64,000 nt of DNA from Glycomyces salinus (GTDB taxonomy: Bacteria > Actinomycetota > Actinomycetes > Mycobacteriales > Micromonosporaceae): positions 29,087 through 93,086 of the forward strand of contig NZ_JAELXW010000032.1 of assembly GCF_016428645.1 (NCBI RefSeq), written 5' to 3'. Position numbers and translations under genes: made by a program. The notes beneath the pieces were generated by a model. That model saw only the letters and a program-made list of their open reading frames with translations. It searched no databases and was not told the DNA's origin. Shown piece by piece: positions 1 through 6,541 of this stretch. The stretch's first letter is position 1. The number at the start of each line of letters is the position of its first letter.

Positions 1-1
1 G

Positions 2-394
2 CGCGGCGCCGTCATGGCCGTCAAGCGCCTCCCGGCCGGGACCGGCATCTCCTACGGCCACACCTACCACCTCGAACGCGACTCCAACGTCGCGCTCGTG
101 CCCCTGGGCTACGCCGACGGCGTCCCCCGCGCCGCCTCCGGCCGCGCCGAGGTCTACCTCGCCGGGAAGCGCCGCCGGGTCCTCGGCCGCATCTGCATGG
201 ACCAGTTCGTCGTCGACCTCGGCGACGAGACCGTCCGGCCCGGCGAGCCGGCGATCCTCATCGGCGCCGGCGACCACCATCCCGACGCCGACGACTGGTC
301 CGAATGGGCCGGGACCATCCCCAACGACATCCTCACCGGCATCGGCGGCCGCGTCCCGCGGCTCTGGAACCGCGGACTGGAGGAACGCAAGTGA
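2..394 (+). CDS. alr: alanine racemase, C-terminal part (cut by window edge)
   Basis: C-terminal domain of the PLP enzyme that interconverts L- and D-alanine for peptidoglycan. The reading frame is open to the left edge, so the N-terminal PLP barrel lies outside the window. Visible hallmarks are ISYGHTY, which carries the second catalytic base (Tyr) of the family, PLGYADG, and GRICMDQ, the substrate-side loop. These occur in the usual order and the protein ends shortly after a typical GRVPR segment. The stop overlaps the GTG start of the next gene by 4 nt (GTGA), so the two are probably translationally coupled. An internal ATG at 14 is not a plausible start, because it would remove the conserved barrel. 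Identity is secure; only the left boundary is unknown. Confidence 0.92.
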   Translation, partial: RGAVMAVKRLPAGTGISYGHTYHLERDSNVALVPLGYADGVPRAASGRAEVYLAGKRRRVLGRICMDQFVVDLGDETVRPGEPAILIGAGDHHPDADDWSEWAGTIPNDILTGIGGRVPRLWNRGLEERK

Positions 395-1554
395 GCCGAA
401 TGCGCCGCCTGGCCATCGCGGGCGGGATCGCCGGAGGCGTCGCCGCCGGGGCCGCCATCGCGGTCGGCGTGCCGCGCTACCTGGCCCGGCGCACCCGCGC
501 CGACGCCGGCGACCCGTACGCCACCGAACCGTTCGAGCTGCCGCCGACCAACTCGATGCGCACCGTCACCACCGGCGACGGCGTCGACGTGCACGTCGAG
601 ACCGTCGGCCCCGAGGACGCCGACCTCACCGTCGTGTTCGCCCACGGCTACCTCCACGACGCCTCCACCTTCTACTTCCAGCGCAAGGCCGTGGCCGAGG
701 CCGCCGGGCGCGGTTATTCGGTCCGGGCGGTCTTCTACGACCAGCCCGGCCACGGGCGCTCCGGGCCGCTGCCGCGCGCCGAGTACGGCATCGACGACCT
801 GGCCCTGACCCTCGGCGACGTCATCGACGCGGTCGTCCCGACCGGACCGCTCGTCCTGGTCGGCCACTCGATGGGCGGCATGACGATCCAGGCGTTCCCG
901 CGGGTGCGGCCCGACCTGTTCGGCCCGCGCGTCAAGGGCGTGGGGTTCCTCTCGACCAGCCCCGGCGGGCTCGACACCGTCGAGACCAAGCCGATGCGGG
1001 CGCTGCGCCGACTGCGGCGCACCGTGCTGCCGCTGCTCAAGCAGATCACCGGCACCGGGTGGACGCCGCAGCTGATCGACCGGGCCCGGCTGCTGTCGGG
1101 CGACATCGGCTACCTCGTCACCCGCCGCAACGCCTTCGCCCACGAGGACCCGCCGCATTCGCTGGTCAAGCTGGTCGAGCGCATGAACCGCCACACTCCC
1201 GTCCAGAGCGTCGTCGGCTATCTGCGCGCTATCCTCGACCACGAGGAGACGGCGACGCTGAAGGAGTTCGGGAGTGTGCCGGTGCTCGTAGCCGTCGGCG
1301 ACAGCGACATCCTGACCCCGCCGCAGCACTCGCGGCGCCTGGCCGATGCCATTCCCGGGTCGCGCTTCGCGCTCATAGCCGAGGCGGCGCACTCGCCACA
1401 GCTCGAGTACCCTGGTGAGATCTCACAACTTTTGTTGGAGATGATCGACAAGTCCGCCGTCGACATCGACCCGATCGGCGAGACGAACACCGCCGGGCCC
1501 CAGCGCCGCCTGCGCTGGTCCCCGTTCTCCCGTCACACGCACGCAGAGGAGTGA
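391..1554 (+). CDS. membrane-anchored alpha/beta hydrolase
   Basis: Alpha/beta-hydrolase-fold protein of 387 residues. The start is GTG 391, overlapping the alr stop; ATG 400 in the same frame is the alternative. Residues about 5-28 form one hydrophobic segment after an Arg-rich start, which suggests an N-terminal membrane anchor with the catalytic domain outside. The fold is marked by FAHGYLHD (oxyanion region), GHSMGG (nucleophile elbow), a VGDSDILTP acid strand and AEAAHSPQLEYP with the catalytic His. The substrate is unknown. The position between alr and tsaE is common in actinobacteria, but there the gene is only known as a hydrolase. The end is 4 nt before tsaE, so it probably belongs to the same transcript. 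Confidence 0.85.
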   Translation: MSRMRRLAIAGGIAGGVAAGAAIAVGVPRYLARRTRADAGDPYATEPFELPPTNSMRTVTTGDGVDVHVETVGPEDADLTVVFAHGYLHDASTFYFQRKAVAEAAGRGYSVRAVFYDQPGHGRSGPLPRAEYGIDDLALTLGDVIDAVVPTGPLVLVGHSMGGMTIQAFPRVRPDLFGPRVKGVGFLSTSPGGLDTVETKPMRALRRLRRTVLPLLKQITGTGWTPQLIDRARLLSGDIGYLVTRRNAFAHEDPPHSLVKLVERMNRHTPVQSVVGYLRAILDHEETATLKEFGSVPVLVAVGDSDILTPPQHSRRLADAIPGSRFALIAEAAHSPQLEYPGEISQLLLEMIDKSAVDIDPIGETNTAGPQRRLRWSPFSRHTHAEE

Positions 1555-1558
1555 CAAC

Positions 1559-2047
1559 GTGAGGCCGGACCAGATAAAGTCCCTGCCCACCGCCGCGGAC
1601 ACCCACGACTTCGGGACGCGCCTGGCCGCGATCCTGCGCGCGGGCGACCTCGTGATCCTCACCGGCCCGCTCGGGGCCGGCAAGACCGCCCTCACCCAGG
1701 GCATCGGCGCGGGACTCGACGTCGGAGGGCGCATCACCAGCCCCACCTTCGTCATCGCGCGCACCCACCGGGCCGGCGGCGCCGGCCTCCCCCTGGTCCA
1801 CGTCGACGCCTACCGGCTCGAGAACCTCGACGAGCTCGACGACCTCGACCTGGACACCGACGTGGCCGACTCGGTCACCGTCGTCGAATGGGGCGCCGGC
1901 CTCGCCGAGCGCCTGGCCGAGTCCCACCTGGAGATCGCGATCGAGCGGGACGCCGACGAGACCCGCCGCATCGCGCTCCACCCGAGGGGCGGCGACTGGG
2001 CCGCCCGCTGCGAGCAGCTCGACCTGCCGGTGGGCGCGCCCGCATGA
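1559..2047 (+). CDS. tsaE: tRNA t6A biosynthesis ATPase TsaE
   Basis: Small P-loop ATPase of the TsaB-TsaD-TsaE complex, which transfers the threonylcarbamoyl group to A37 of ANN-decoding tRNAs in the cytoplasm. Residues 36-43 (GPLGAGKT) are the Walker A motif. TSPTFVIA and HVDAYRLE are the other typical TsaE signatures, followed by VVEWG (Walker B-like). Length (162 aa) is normal. The start is GTG 1559, four bases after the upstream stop. Its stop overlaps the tsaB start (ATGA at 2044-2047), indicating translational coupling. The presence of tsaB and tsaD downstream confirms the assignment. Confidence 0.95.
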   Translation: MRPDQIKSLPTAADTHDFGTRLAAILRAGDLVILTGPLGAGKTALTQGIGAGLDVGGRITSPTFVIARTHRAGGAGLPLVHVDAYRLENLDELDDLDLDTDVADSVTVVEWGAGLAERLAESHLEIAIERDADETRRIALHPRGGDWAARCEQLDLPVGAPA

Positions 2048-2676
2048 AGGTACTCGTCGTTGACACCGCCACCAGCGCAGTCCAGGCCGCGATCGTCGAG
2101 GTCGACGGGGACGAGCTGTTCCTCCAGGCGTTCCGGCGCGAGATCGACCCGAGGGGCCACGTCGAGCGCCTGACCCCCTTCATCGAGGCGTGCCTGGCCG
2201 AGTCCGGCCGAGGCGAGGTCGACGCCGTGGTCGCCGGGACCGGCCCGGGGCCGTACACCGGCCTGCGGGTCGGCATGGTCACCGCCGCCGCGTTCGCCGA
2301 CGGCGCGGGCGTCCCGGTCTACGGGGTCTGCTCGCTCGACGGCATCGGCGGCAACACGCTCGGCCGGGCCCTGGTAGCGACCGACGCGCGGCGCAAGGAG
2401 ATCTACTGGGCCGTCTACGACAGCGGCGCGCGCGAAGGCGACCCGCAGGTGTGCAAGCCCGCCGAGCTGCCCGAGACCGGCGCCGACTACGCGATCGGGG
2501 AGGGCGCGGCCATGTACGCCGACCTGCTGCCGGTCGAGGCCGAGACCACGCCGGTCTACCCGGACCTGGTCAAGCTCGCCGAGCTGGCCGCCCCGCGCAT
2601 CCGCTCCGGCGCTCCGAGCGAGCACCTGACCCCGCTGTACCTGCGCCGTCCGGACGCGAAGCCGGTGCGCGCCTAG
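2044..2676 (+). CDS. tsaB: t6A complex dimerisation partner TsaB
   Basis: Inactive ASKHA-fold partner of TsaD in t6A formation, 210 aa. The N-terminus VLVVDTATSA and the segment GTGPGPYTGLRVG are the TsaB signatures. The C-terminal third is less conserved, as in the family. ATG 2044 is chosen because it overlaps the tsaE stop and begins at the conserved first beta strand; the open frame continues upstream only as a shadow of tsaE. It is followed one base later by the rimI start region, giving the conserved order tsaE-tsaB-rimI-tsaD. Confidence 0.95.
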   Translation: MKVLVVDTATSAVQAAIVEVDGDELFLQAFRREIDPRGHVERLTPFIEACLAESGRGEVDAVVAGTGPGPYTGLRVGMVTAAAFADGAGVPVYGVCSLDGIGGNTLGRALVATDARRKEIYWAVYDSGAREGDPQVCKPAELPETGADYAIGEGAAMYADLLPVEAETTPVYPDLVKLAELAAPRIRSGAPSEHLTPLYLRRPDAKPVRA

Positions 2677-2677
2677 C

Positions 2678-3136
2678 GTGGCGGCCATGGTCGACGGACG
2701 GGTGCGGCTGGGCCGCCTGCGGTGGTGGCACCTGGCGGCGGTGGCCGAGATGGAGAAGGAGATCTTCGGCCCCGAGGCATGGAGCGAGGCCCTGCTGTGG
2801 ACCGAGCTGTCCGCCGGACACGACTACCGGGCCGCCTTCGACGGCGAGACCGTCCTCGGCTACGCCGGGATGGCGCTGGGACCGGGCGAGGCGTGGATCA
2901 ACAACATCGCCGTCGATCCCCGAGCGCGGCGGCGCGGCGTGGCCACGCTGCTGATGGACGACCTGCTCGCCCGCGCCCGAGCGGCCGGAGCGAAGGCGAT
3001 GTTCCTGGAGGTCGCGGTCGACAACGAACCGGCCCAGCGACTGTACGACCGGTACGGCTTCTACGGTATCGGCGTGCGCAAGAACTACTACCAGAACACC
3101 GGCACCGATGCGGCGGTGATGAGGATGGACCTGTGA
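2678..3136 (+). CDS. rimI: GNAT N-acetyltransferase RimI
   Basis: GNAT-family enzyme, by family knowledge the N-alpha-acetyltransferase of ribosomal protein S18. Visible features are [20 protein letters not shown], the acetyl-CoA binding motif A (Q/RxxGxG/A form), then [18 protein letters not shown] and a C-terminal R-K-N-YY stretch, the standard RimI C-terminus. GTG 2678 lies one base after tsaB; ATG 2687, nine bases downstream, is equally possible and removes three residues. It is embedded between tsaB and tsaD with 1-nt overlaps (TGATG at 3134-3138), a widely conserved arrangement. Length is about 150 aa, as expected. Confidence 0.93.
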   Translation: MAAMVDGRVRLGRLRWWHLAAVAEMEKEIFGPEAWSEALLWTELSAGHDYRAAFDGETVLGYAGMALGPGEAWINNIAVDPRARRRGVATLLMDDLLARARAAGAKAMFLEVAVDNEPAQRLYDRYGFYGIGVRKNYYQNTGTDAAVMRMDL

Positions 3137-4194
3137 TGAGCGAACCGTTGGTGATGGGCATCGAGACCTCGTGCGACGAAACCGGCGTGGGGATCGTGCG
3201 CGGCCACGATCTGCTGGCCGACGCCATAGCCTCCTCGGTCGAGGAGCAGGCCAGATTCGGCGGCGTGGTCCCCGAGGTCGCCTCGCGCGCGCACCTCGAG
3301 GCGATGGTGCCGACGGTGCAGCGGGCCCTGGACGAGGCGGGCGTGGCGCTCGACGACCTCGACGGCATCGCCGTGACCGCGGGACCGGGCCTGGCCGGGG
3401 CGCTGATGGTCGGCGTCGCCGCCGCGAAGGCGTACTCGCTGGCGACCGACGTCCCGCTCTACGGGGTGAACCACCTCTCGGCCCACATCGCGGTCGACAC
3501 GCTGGAGAACGGACCGATCCCCGAGCCGGCGATCGGCCTGCTCGTCTCGGGCGGCCACTCGACGATCATGATGGTCGAGGACCTGGCCGGTAAGGTGACC
3601 CAGCTCGGCGCGAGCATCGACGACGCCGCGGGCGAGGCGTTCGACAAGGTCGCGCGCCTGCTGGGCCTGCCGTTCCCGGGCGGCCCGCACATCGACCGGC
3701 ACGCCCGCGACGGCGACCGGGCGTTCGTCGAGTTCCCGCGCGGCCTGACCGCGCCCAAGGACATGGAGCGGCACCGCTACGACTTCTCCTTCTCGGGGCT
3801 CAAGACCGCAGTGGCCCGCTGGATCGAGACCCAGAAGGCCGAGGGCCGCGACATCCCGGTCGACGACGTGGCGGCGGCCTTCCAGGAAGCGGTGTGCGAC
3901 GTGCTGACCCGCAAGGCGATCCTGGCCGCGAAGGAGCACGGCGTCGAGACCCTCCTGCTGGGAGGCGGCGTCGCCGCCAACTCCAGGCTCCGCGGTTTGG
4001 CGGAGGAACGCGCCGAGAAGGCGGGCCTGATCCTGCGCTACCCGAGGCCGAAGCTGTGCACCGACAACGGCGCGATGGTGGCCGCCCTGGGCTCCCACCT
4101 GGTCTCGGCCAAGGTCGCCCCCTCGCAGATGACCTTCCCGGCCAACTCCTCGATGGACGTGGAAGTGGTCAGCCTGGCCGACAAGCTCGCCTGA
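3136..4194 (+). CDS. tsaD: tRNA N6-adenosine threonylcarbamoyltransferase TsaD
   Basis: Catalytic subunit of t6A synthesis, 352 aa. Seen in order: [10 protein letters not shown] (residues 8-17), the metal-binding pair H113 and H117 in [30 protein letters not shown] and [11 protein letters not shown] near the C-terminus. All are diagnostic for the Kae1/TsaD family. ATG 3136 overlaps the rimI stop by one base; GTG 3133 directly upstream is out of frame. The gene ends one base before the converging stop at 4196, and no hairpin terminator is visible in that gap, so transcripts from the two strands may overlap. Confidence 0.96.
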   Translation: MSEPLVMGIETSCDETGVGIVRGHDLLADAIASSVEEQARFGGVVPEVASRAHLEAMVPTVQRALDEAGVALDDLDGIAVTAGPGLAGALMVGVAAAKAYSLATDVPLYGVNHLSAHIAVDTLENGPIPEPAIGLLVSGGHSTIMMVEDLAGKVTQLGASIDDAAGEAFDKVARLLGLPFPGGPHIDRHARDGDRAFVEFPRGLTAPKDMERHRYDFSFSGLKTAVARWIETQKAEGRDIPVDDVAAAFQEAVCDVLTRKAILAAKEHGVETLLLGGGVAANSRLRGLAEERAEKAGLILRYPRPKLCTDNGAMVAALGSHLVSAKVAPSQMTFPANSSMDVEVVSLADKLA

Positions 4195-4195
4195 C

Positions 4196-5056
4196 TCACG
4201 AAGCCGCGGCGACCGCCTCGATGAGGTCGATCGTGAGCTGCTCCTCGCCTCCGGTCCGCACTCCTTCGCCGCCGAAGGAGATGAGGGCGGAGAGGAACAT
4301 GTCGCCGTCGGCGGCGTGCGCGGAATACGCCTGGCCCAGGATGACGCAGCCGGTGCTGGCGTCCCCGTGGAAGTATGCCGACTCCGCGAACGCCGGCAGG
4401 ACGTCCTCCTCGATGGTGCAGCCTTCTCGCACGCCGTCGTTGTAGCCGTACTGCTGCGTCCCGGATTCGGGATCGGATGAATCGATGTCCTGTGTGACGG
4501 TGACGAACGGGCGCTCGAACGAGTCGATGAACTCTCCGGCCATGGAGCAGGAGACCGCGCTGCCCATCTCAGTGACCTCGGTCTGGGCTGAGTCGATCTC
4601 CATGTACTCGGCCACGAGCGGTTCCATGATCGCGCAGAGGTCGGGCACCGCAGTGTAGGTCCCTCCTTCGACGGTGGCCTCCTCAGTGGGCTCGGCCCCG
4701 GTCTCGGACGAGGCCGGTTCGGATTCGGGGTCCTCTGACGGCTCGGACGACTCGGTCGCGATCGCGGTCGGTTCGTCGTCGGACCCGGTGCTCACGATGA
4801 GCACCGCAGCCGTCACGGCGACCATGATGGCGCCCGCCACCGACCCGAACAGGAGCGGCCCCCGCGAAGGCCGCGGAGAGGGCGGGAGCATCGCGGGGAC
4901 CGGGTGCGGCCCCCACCCGCCGGAGGGCATCGGCGCTCCTCGCGGGCTCCCAGGAGGAAACTGCTGGTACGGCTGCTGCTGCTCGTGGTGGTATTGGTGC
5001 GGGGGCGTCCCGTCGGGACCGTGGGGATTCCGAGGTGGCTGGGGAGGGTAGGACAA
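4196..5056 (-). CDS. proline-rich, single-pass membrane protein with extracytoplasmic domain
   Basis: 286 aa, start TTG 5056 (an AAAGGAA ribosome site lies about 10 nt upstream). Residues 1-65 are rich in Pro, Gln, His and Gly. One transmembrane helix follows (about 69-90, LLFGSVAGAIMVAVTAAVLIV), then an acidic Ser/Glu/Pro linker to about residue 130. The C-terminal outer domain holds four Cys, in the contexts PDLCAIM, AVSCSMAG, REGCTIE and TGCVILG. This Cys pattern recalls DUF3558-type actinobacterial lipoproteins, but I cannot prove membership. It is the last gene of a three-gene unit with two type VII secretion substrates, 30 nt after the previous stop. Its role may be to act outside the membrane with them. 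Confidence 0.6.
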   Translation of the reverse strand: MSYPPQPPRNPHGPDGTPPHQYHHEQQQPYQQFPPGSPRGAPMPSGGWGPHPVPAMLPPSPRPSRGPLLFGSVAGAIMVAVTAAVLIVSTGSDDEPTAIATESSEPSEDPESEPASSETGAEPTEEATVEGGTYTAVPDLCAIMEPLVAEYMEIDSAQTEVTEMGSAVSCSMAGEFIDSFERPFVTVTQDIDSSDPESGTQQYGYNDGVREGCTIEEDVLPAFAESAYFHGDASTGCVILGQAYSAHAADGDMFLSALISFGGEGVRTGGEEQLTIDLIEAVAAAS

Positions 5057-5086
5057 GGGAATCGGTTCCTTTCTGCCGTGCCGGCT

Positions 5087-5998
5087 TCAGCGAGGGGCTT
5101 CGGACATCCGCGTCAGCAGCGGCAAGGCGCTCTCGAATGTGCTCTGGAGCGCGACCATCGCCTGTGCCAGTGCCAAGTAGACGCGCGCGGCCCTGATCGC
5201 GAGATCGGCCAGGAAGTACACGGCCTTGTTGATCTTGATGACCAGCGAGGTGACGGCGTCGGCGACGGTCACGGGGTTCGGGTAGAAGAACATCCAGGCC
5301 CCAGCGGCCACCGACTCGACTATGTCGGCCGTGATCTGGTTGCACTGGTTCATCAAGGAGCCCGCGAAACCGGAGGTGTGCTCCATCATCGTCTTGACGA
5401 GGTCGCAGACGATGGCCGTGGACTGGACGGCTTGCTGGAACTCGCCCAAGCGCAGCGCCGCCGAAGCGGAGGCCCCGCCGGTCCAGGACGGCAGCACGCC
5501 CTCGATCGTGGTCGCACCCAAGTGCTCTGCCAGCGTGATCAGTGAACTCGAGGCGGTGCCCCACATCTGAGCGGAGACGCCGATGCGGTCGGGGTTGCCG
5601 GTGAAGATGCCGAAGAAGTCCTCGAGCGGCTGGAAAAAGGCGATGAGGAAGTCGAGTCCGGCCTTGGTCAGCGTCCCCGCCACATATGACGGGTCCTCGC
5701 CGATGGCGGCGACGACGAAATCCCCGAACTCGGTAATCGAGTTGAGCAGCGCGACGAGCTGCTGCGCGTGGGACAGCAGGTCGTCGATGGTGACCTCGCC
5801 GTCGAAGATCTTGTCCACAAGGGCGGCGGTCTCGTCGTAGGCGCCGATGATGTTGGCGGCCCCCGACACGGGCATCCCCTTGCTCGCGGCGTACCCGCGC
5901 GAGCCTGTGAACGATCCGGAGGTCCCGTCGCCGGTGTCTTCGCCGAAACCGGTGTGCCGGGGGGCGTCGGACAGGTCGATCACGCCTTCATCCGACAC
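5087..5998 (-). CDS. helical WXG-type protein, probable type VII secretion substrate
   Basis: 303 aa with GTG 5998 as start; a GGAG lies 6 nt upstream and the start overlaps the previous gene by 11 nt. The open frame upstream of this point reads Arg/Pro-rich shadow sequence and is rejected. The protein is almost entirely predicted helix. Around residues 160-200, SAQMWGTASSSLITLAEHL precedes a turn PSWTGGASASAAL and then LGEFQQAVQSTA. The W-x-G turn between two amphipathic helices is the WXG100 hallmark. The C-terminal third is hydrophobic and Ala-rich with one or two possible membrane-active helices. Two Cys only. No catalytic motif was recognised. It lies directly after an EspC-like gene, so the pair may be co-secreted. 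Confidence 0.6.
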   Translation of the reverse strand: MSDEGVIDLSDAPRHTGFGEDTGDGTSGSFTGSRGYAASKGMPVSGAANIIGAYDETAALVDKIFDGEVTIDDLLSHAQQLVALLNSITEFGDFVVAAIGEDPSYVAGTLTKAGLDFLIAFFQPLEDFFGIFTGNPDRIGVSAQMWGTASSSLITLAEHLGATTIEGVLPSWTGGASASAALRLGEFQQAVQSTAIVCDLVKTMMEHTSGFAGSLMNQCNQITADIVESVAAGAWMFFYPNPVTVADAVTSLVIKINKAVYFLADLAIRAARVYLALAQAMVALQSTFESALPLLTRMSEAPR

Positions 5999-6365
5999 CG
6001 TCGCTCCAATCGCCGCCGGGCAGTTCGTGTCCCCCGCCTCCACCGCCGAGCAGCTCGTTCGCCTTCCCCTCGATGTCCTTGGCGGCGCGCTCGTCTGCGT
6101 CTTCGTAGTCGTCGCAGGCGAGCACGATTCGGGCGGCAATGCCTTCGGATGCGGAACCGAGCATCGCCATCAGGACTCTGAGATACTCCGCGCAGACCTC
6201 GTATTGGAGCCCGAACGCCAAACCGGGAGCGCCCCACATCCACGGCTCCGGGTCGGCCTCGGAGGCGTACCGGTGGATCTCGTCGAAGTCGGCGCGCAGC
6301 GAACCGATTCGGACGCAGGCGTCTCTAACTGGGTCGATGTCGATCTCGAAGCCGTTGTCGGGCAT
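5988..6365 (-). CDS. EspC-like type VII secretion target
   Basis: 125-aa helical protein. It combines a W-x-G element in PWMWGAPGLAFG (about residues 41-52) with a Tyr-xxx-Asp export-type motif, DDYEDADER (about residues 85-93), the C-terminal signal pattern of Esx/EspC-family substrates. The start ATG 6365 has a strong GGAGGTGA site 5-7 nt upstream. The stop overlaps the start of the WXG-type gene by 11 nt, so they are coupled. A Gly-rich tail follows residue 104. No ESX ATPase or membrane component is in this window, so the secretion machinery would be encoded elsewhere. Confidence 0.65.
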   Translation of the reverse strand: MPDNGFEIDIDPVRDACVRIGSLRADFDEIHRYASEADPEPWMWGAPGLAFGLQYEVCAEYLRVLMAMLGSASEGIAARIVLACDDYEDADERAAKDIEGKANELLGGGGGGHELPGGDWSDGVG

Positions 6366-6422
6366 TCGCTCTCACCTCCATGAGTCGCCGCCGGGCGCTC
6401 GCCCGGAAACGTCGGCCCATCA

Positions 6423-6448
6423 TGCCGTTCACCTGCACTCGAACGGCA
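6423..6448. promoter_or_regulatory. dyad in divergent promoter region
   Basis: In the 176-nt gap between the EspC-like gene (minus) and the AfsR-type gene (plus), TGCCGTTC (6423-6430) and GAACGGCA (6441-6448) form perfect 8-bp arms around a 10-nt spacer. A further GAACGGC half-site follows at about 6472. GATACG is repeated at 6496, 6511 and 6519, just before the plus-strand gene. The layout fits a regulator binding site shared by the divergent genes; the protein that binds it is unknown. Confidence 0.5.
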
Positions 6449-6541
6449 CAGATTCGGCACGCACTTCGTCTGAACGGCGCGAACGGGTCCCGATCGATAC
6501 GATGTACCGGGATACGGCGATACGACCGTCTGAGGGGGACG

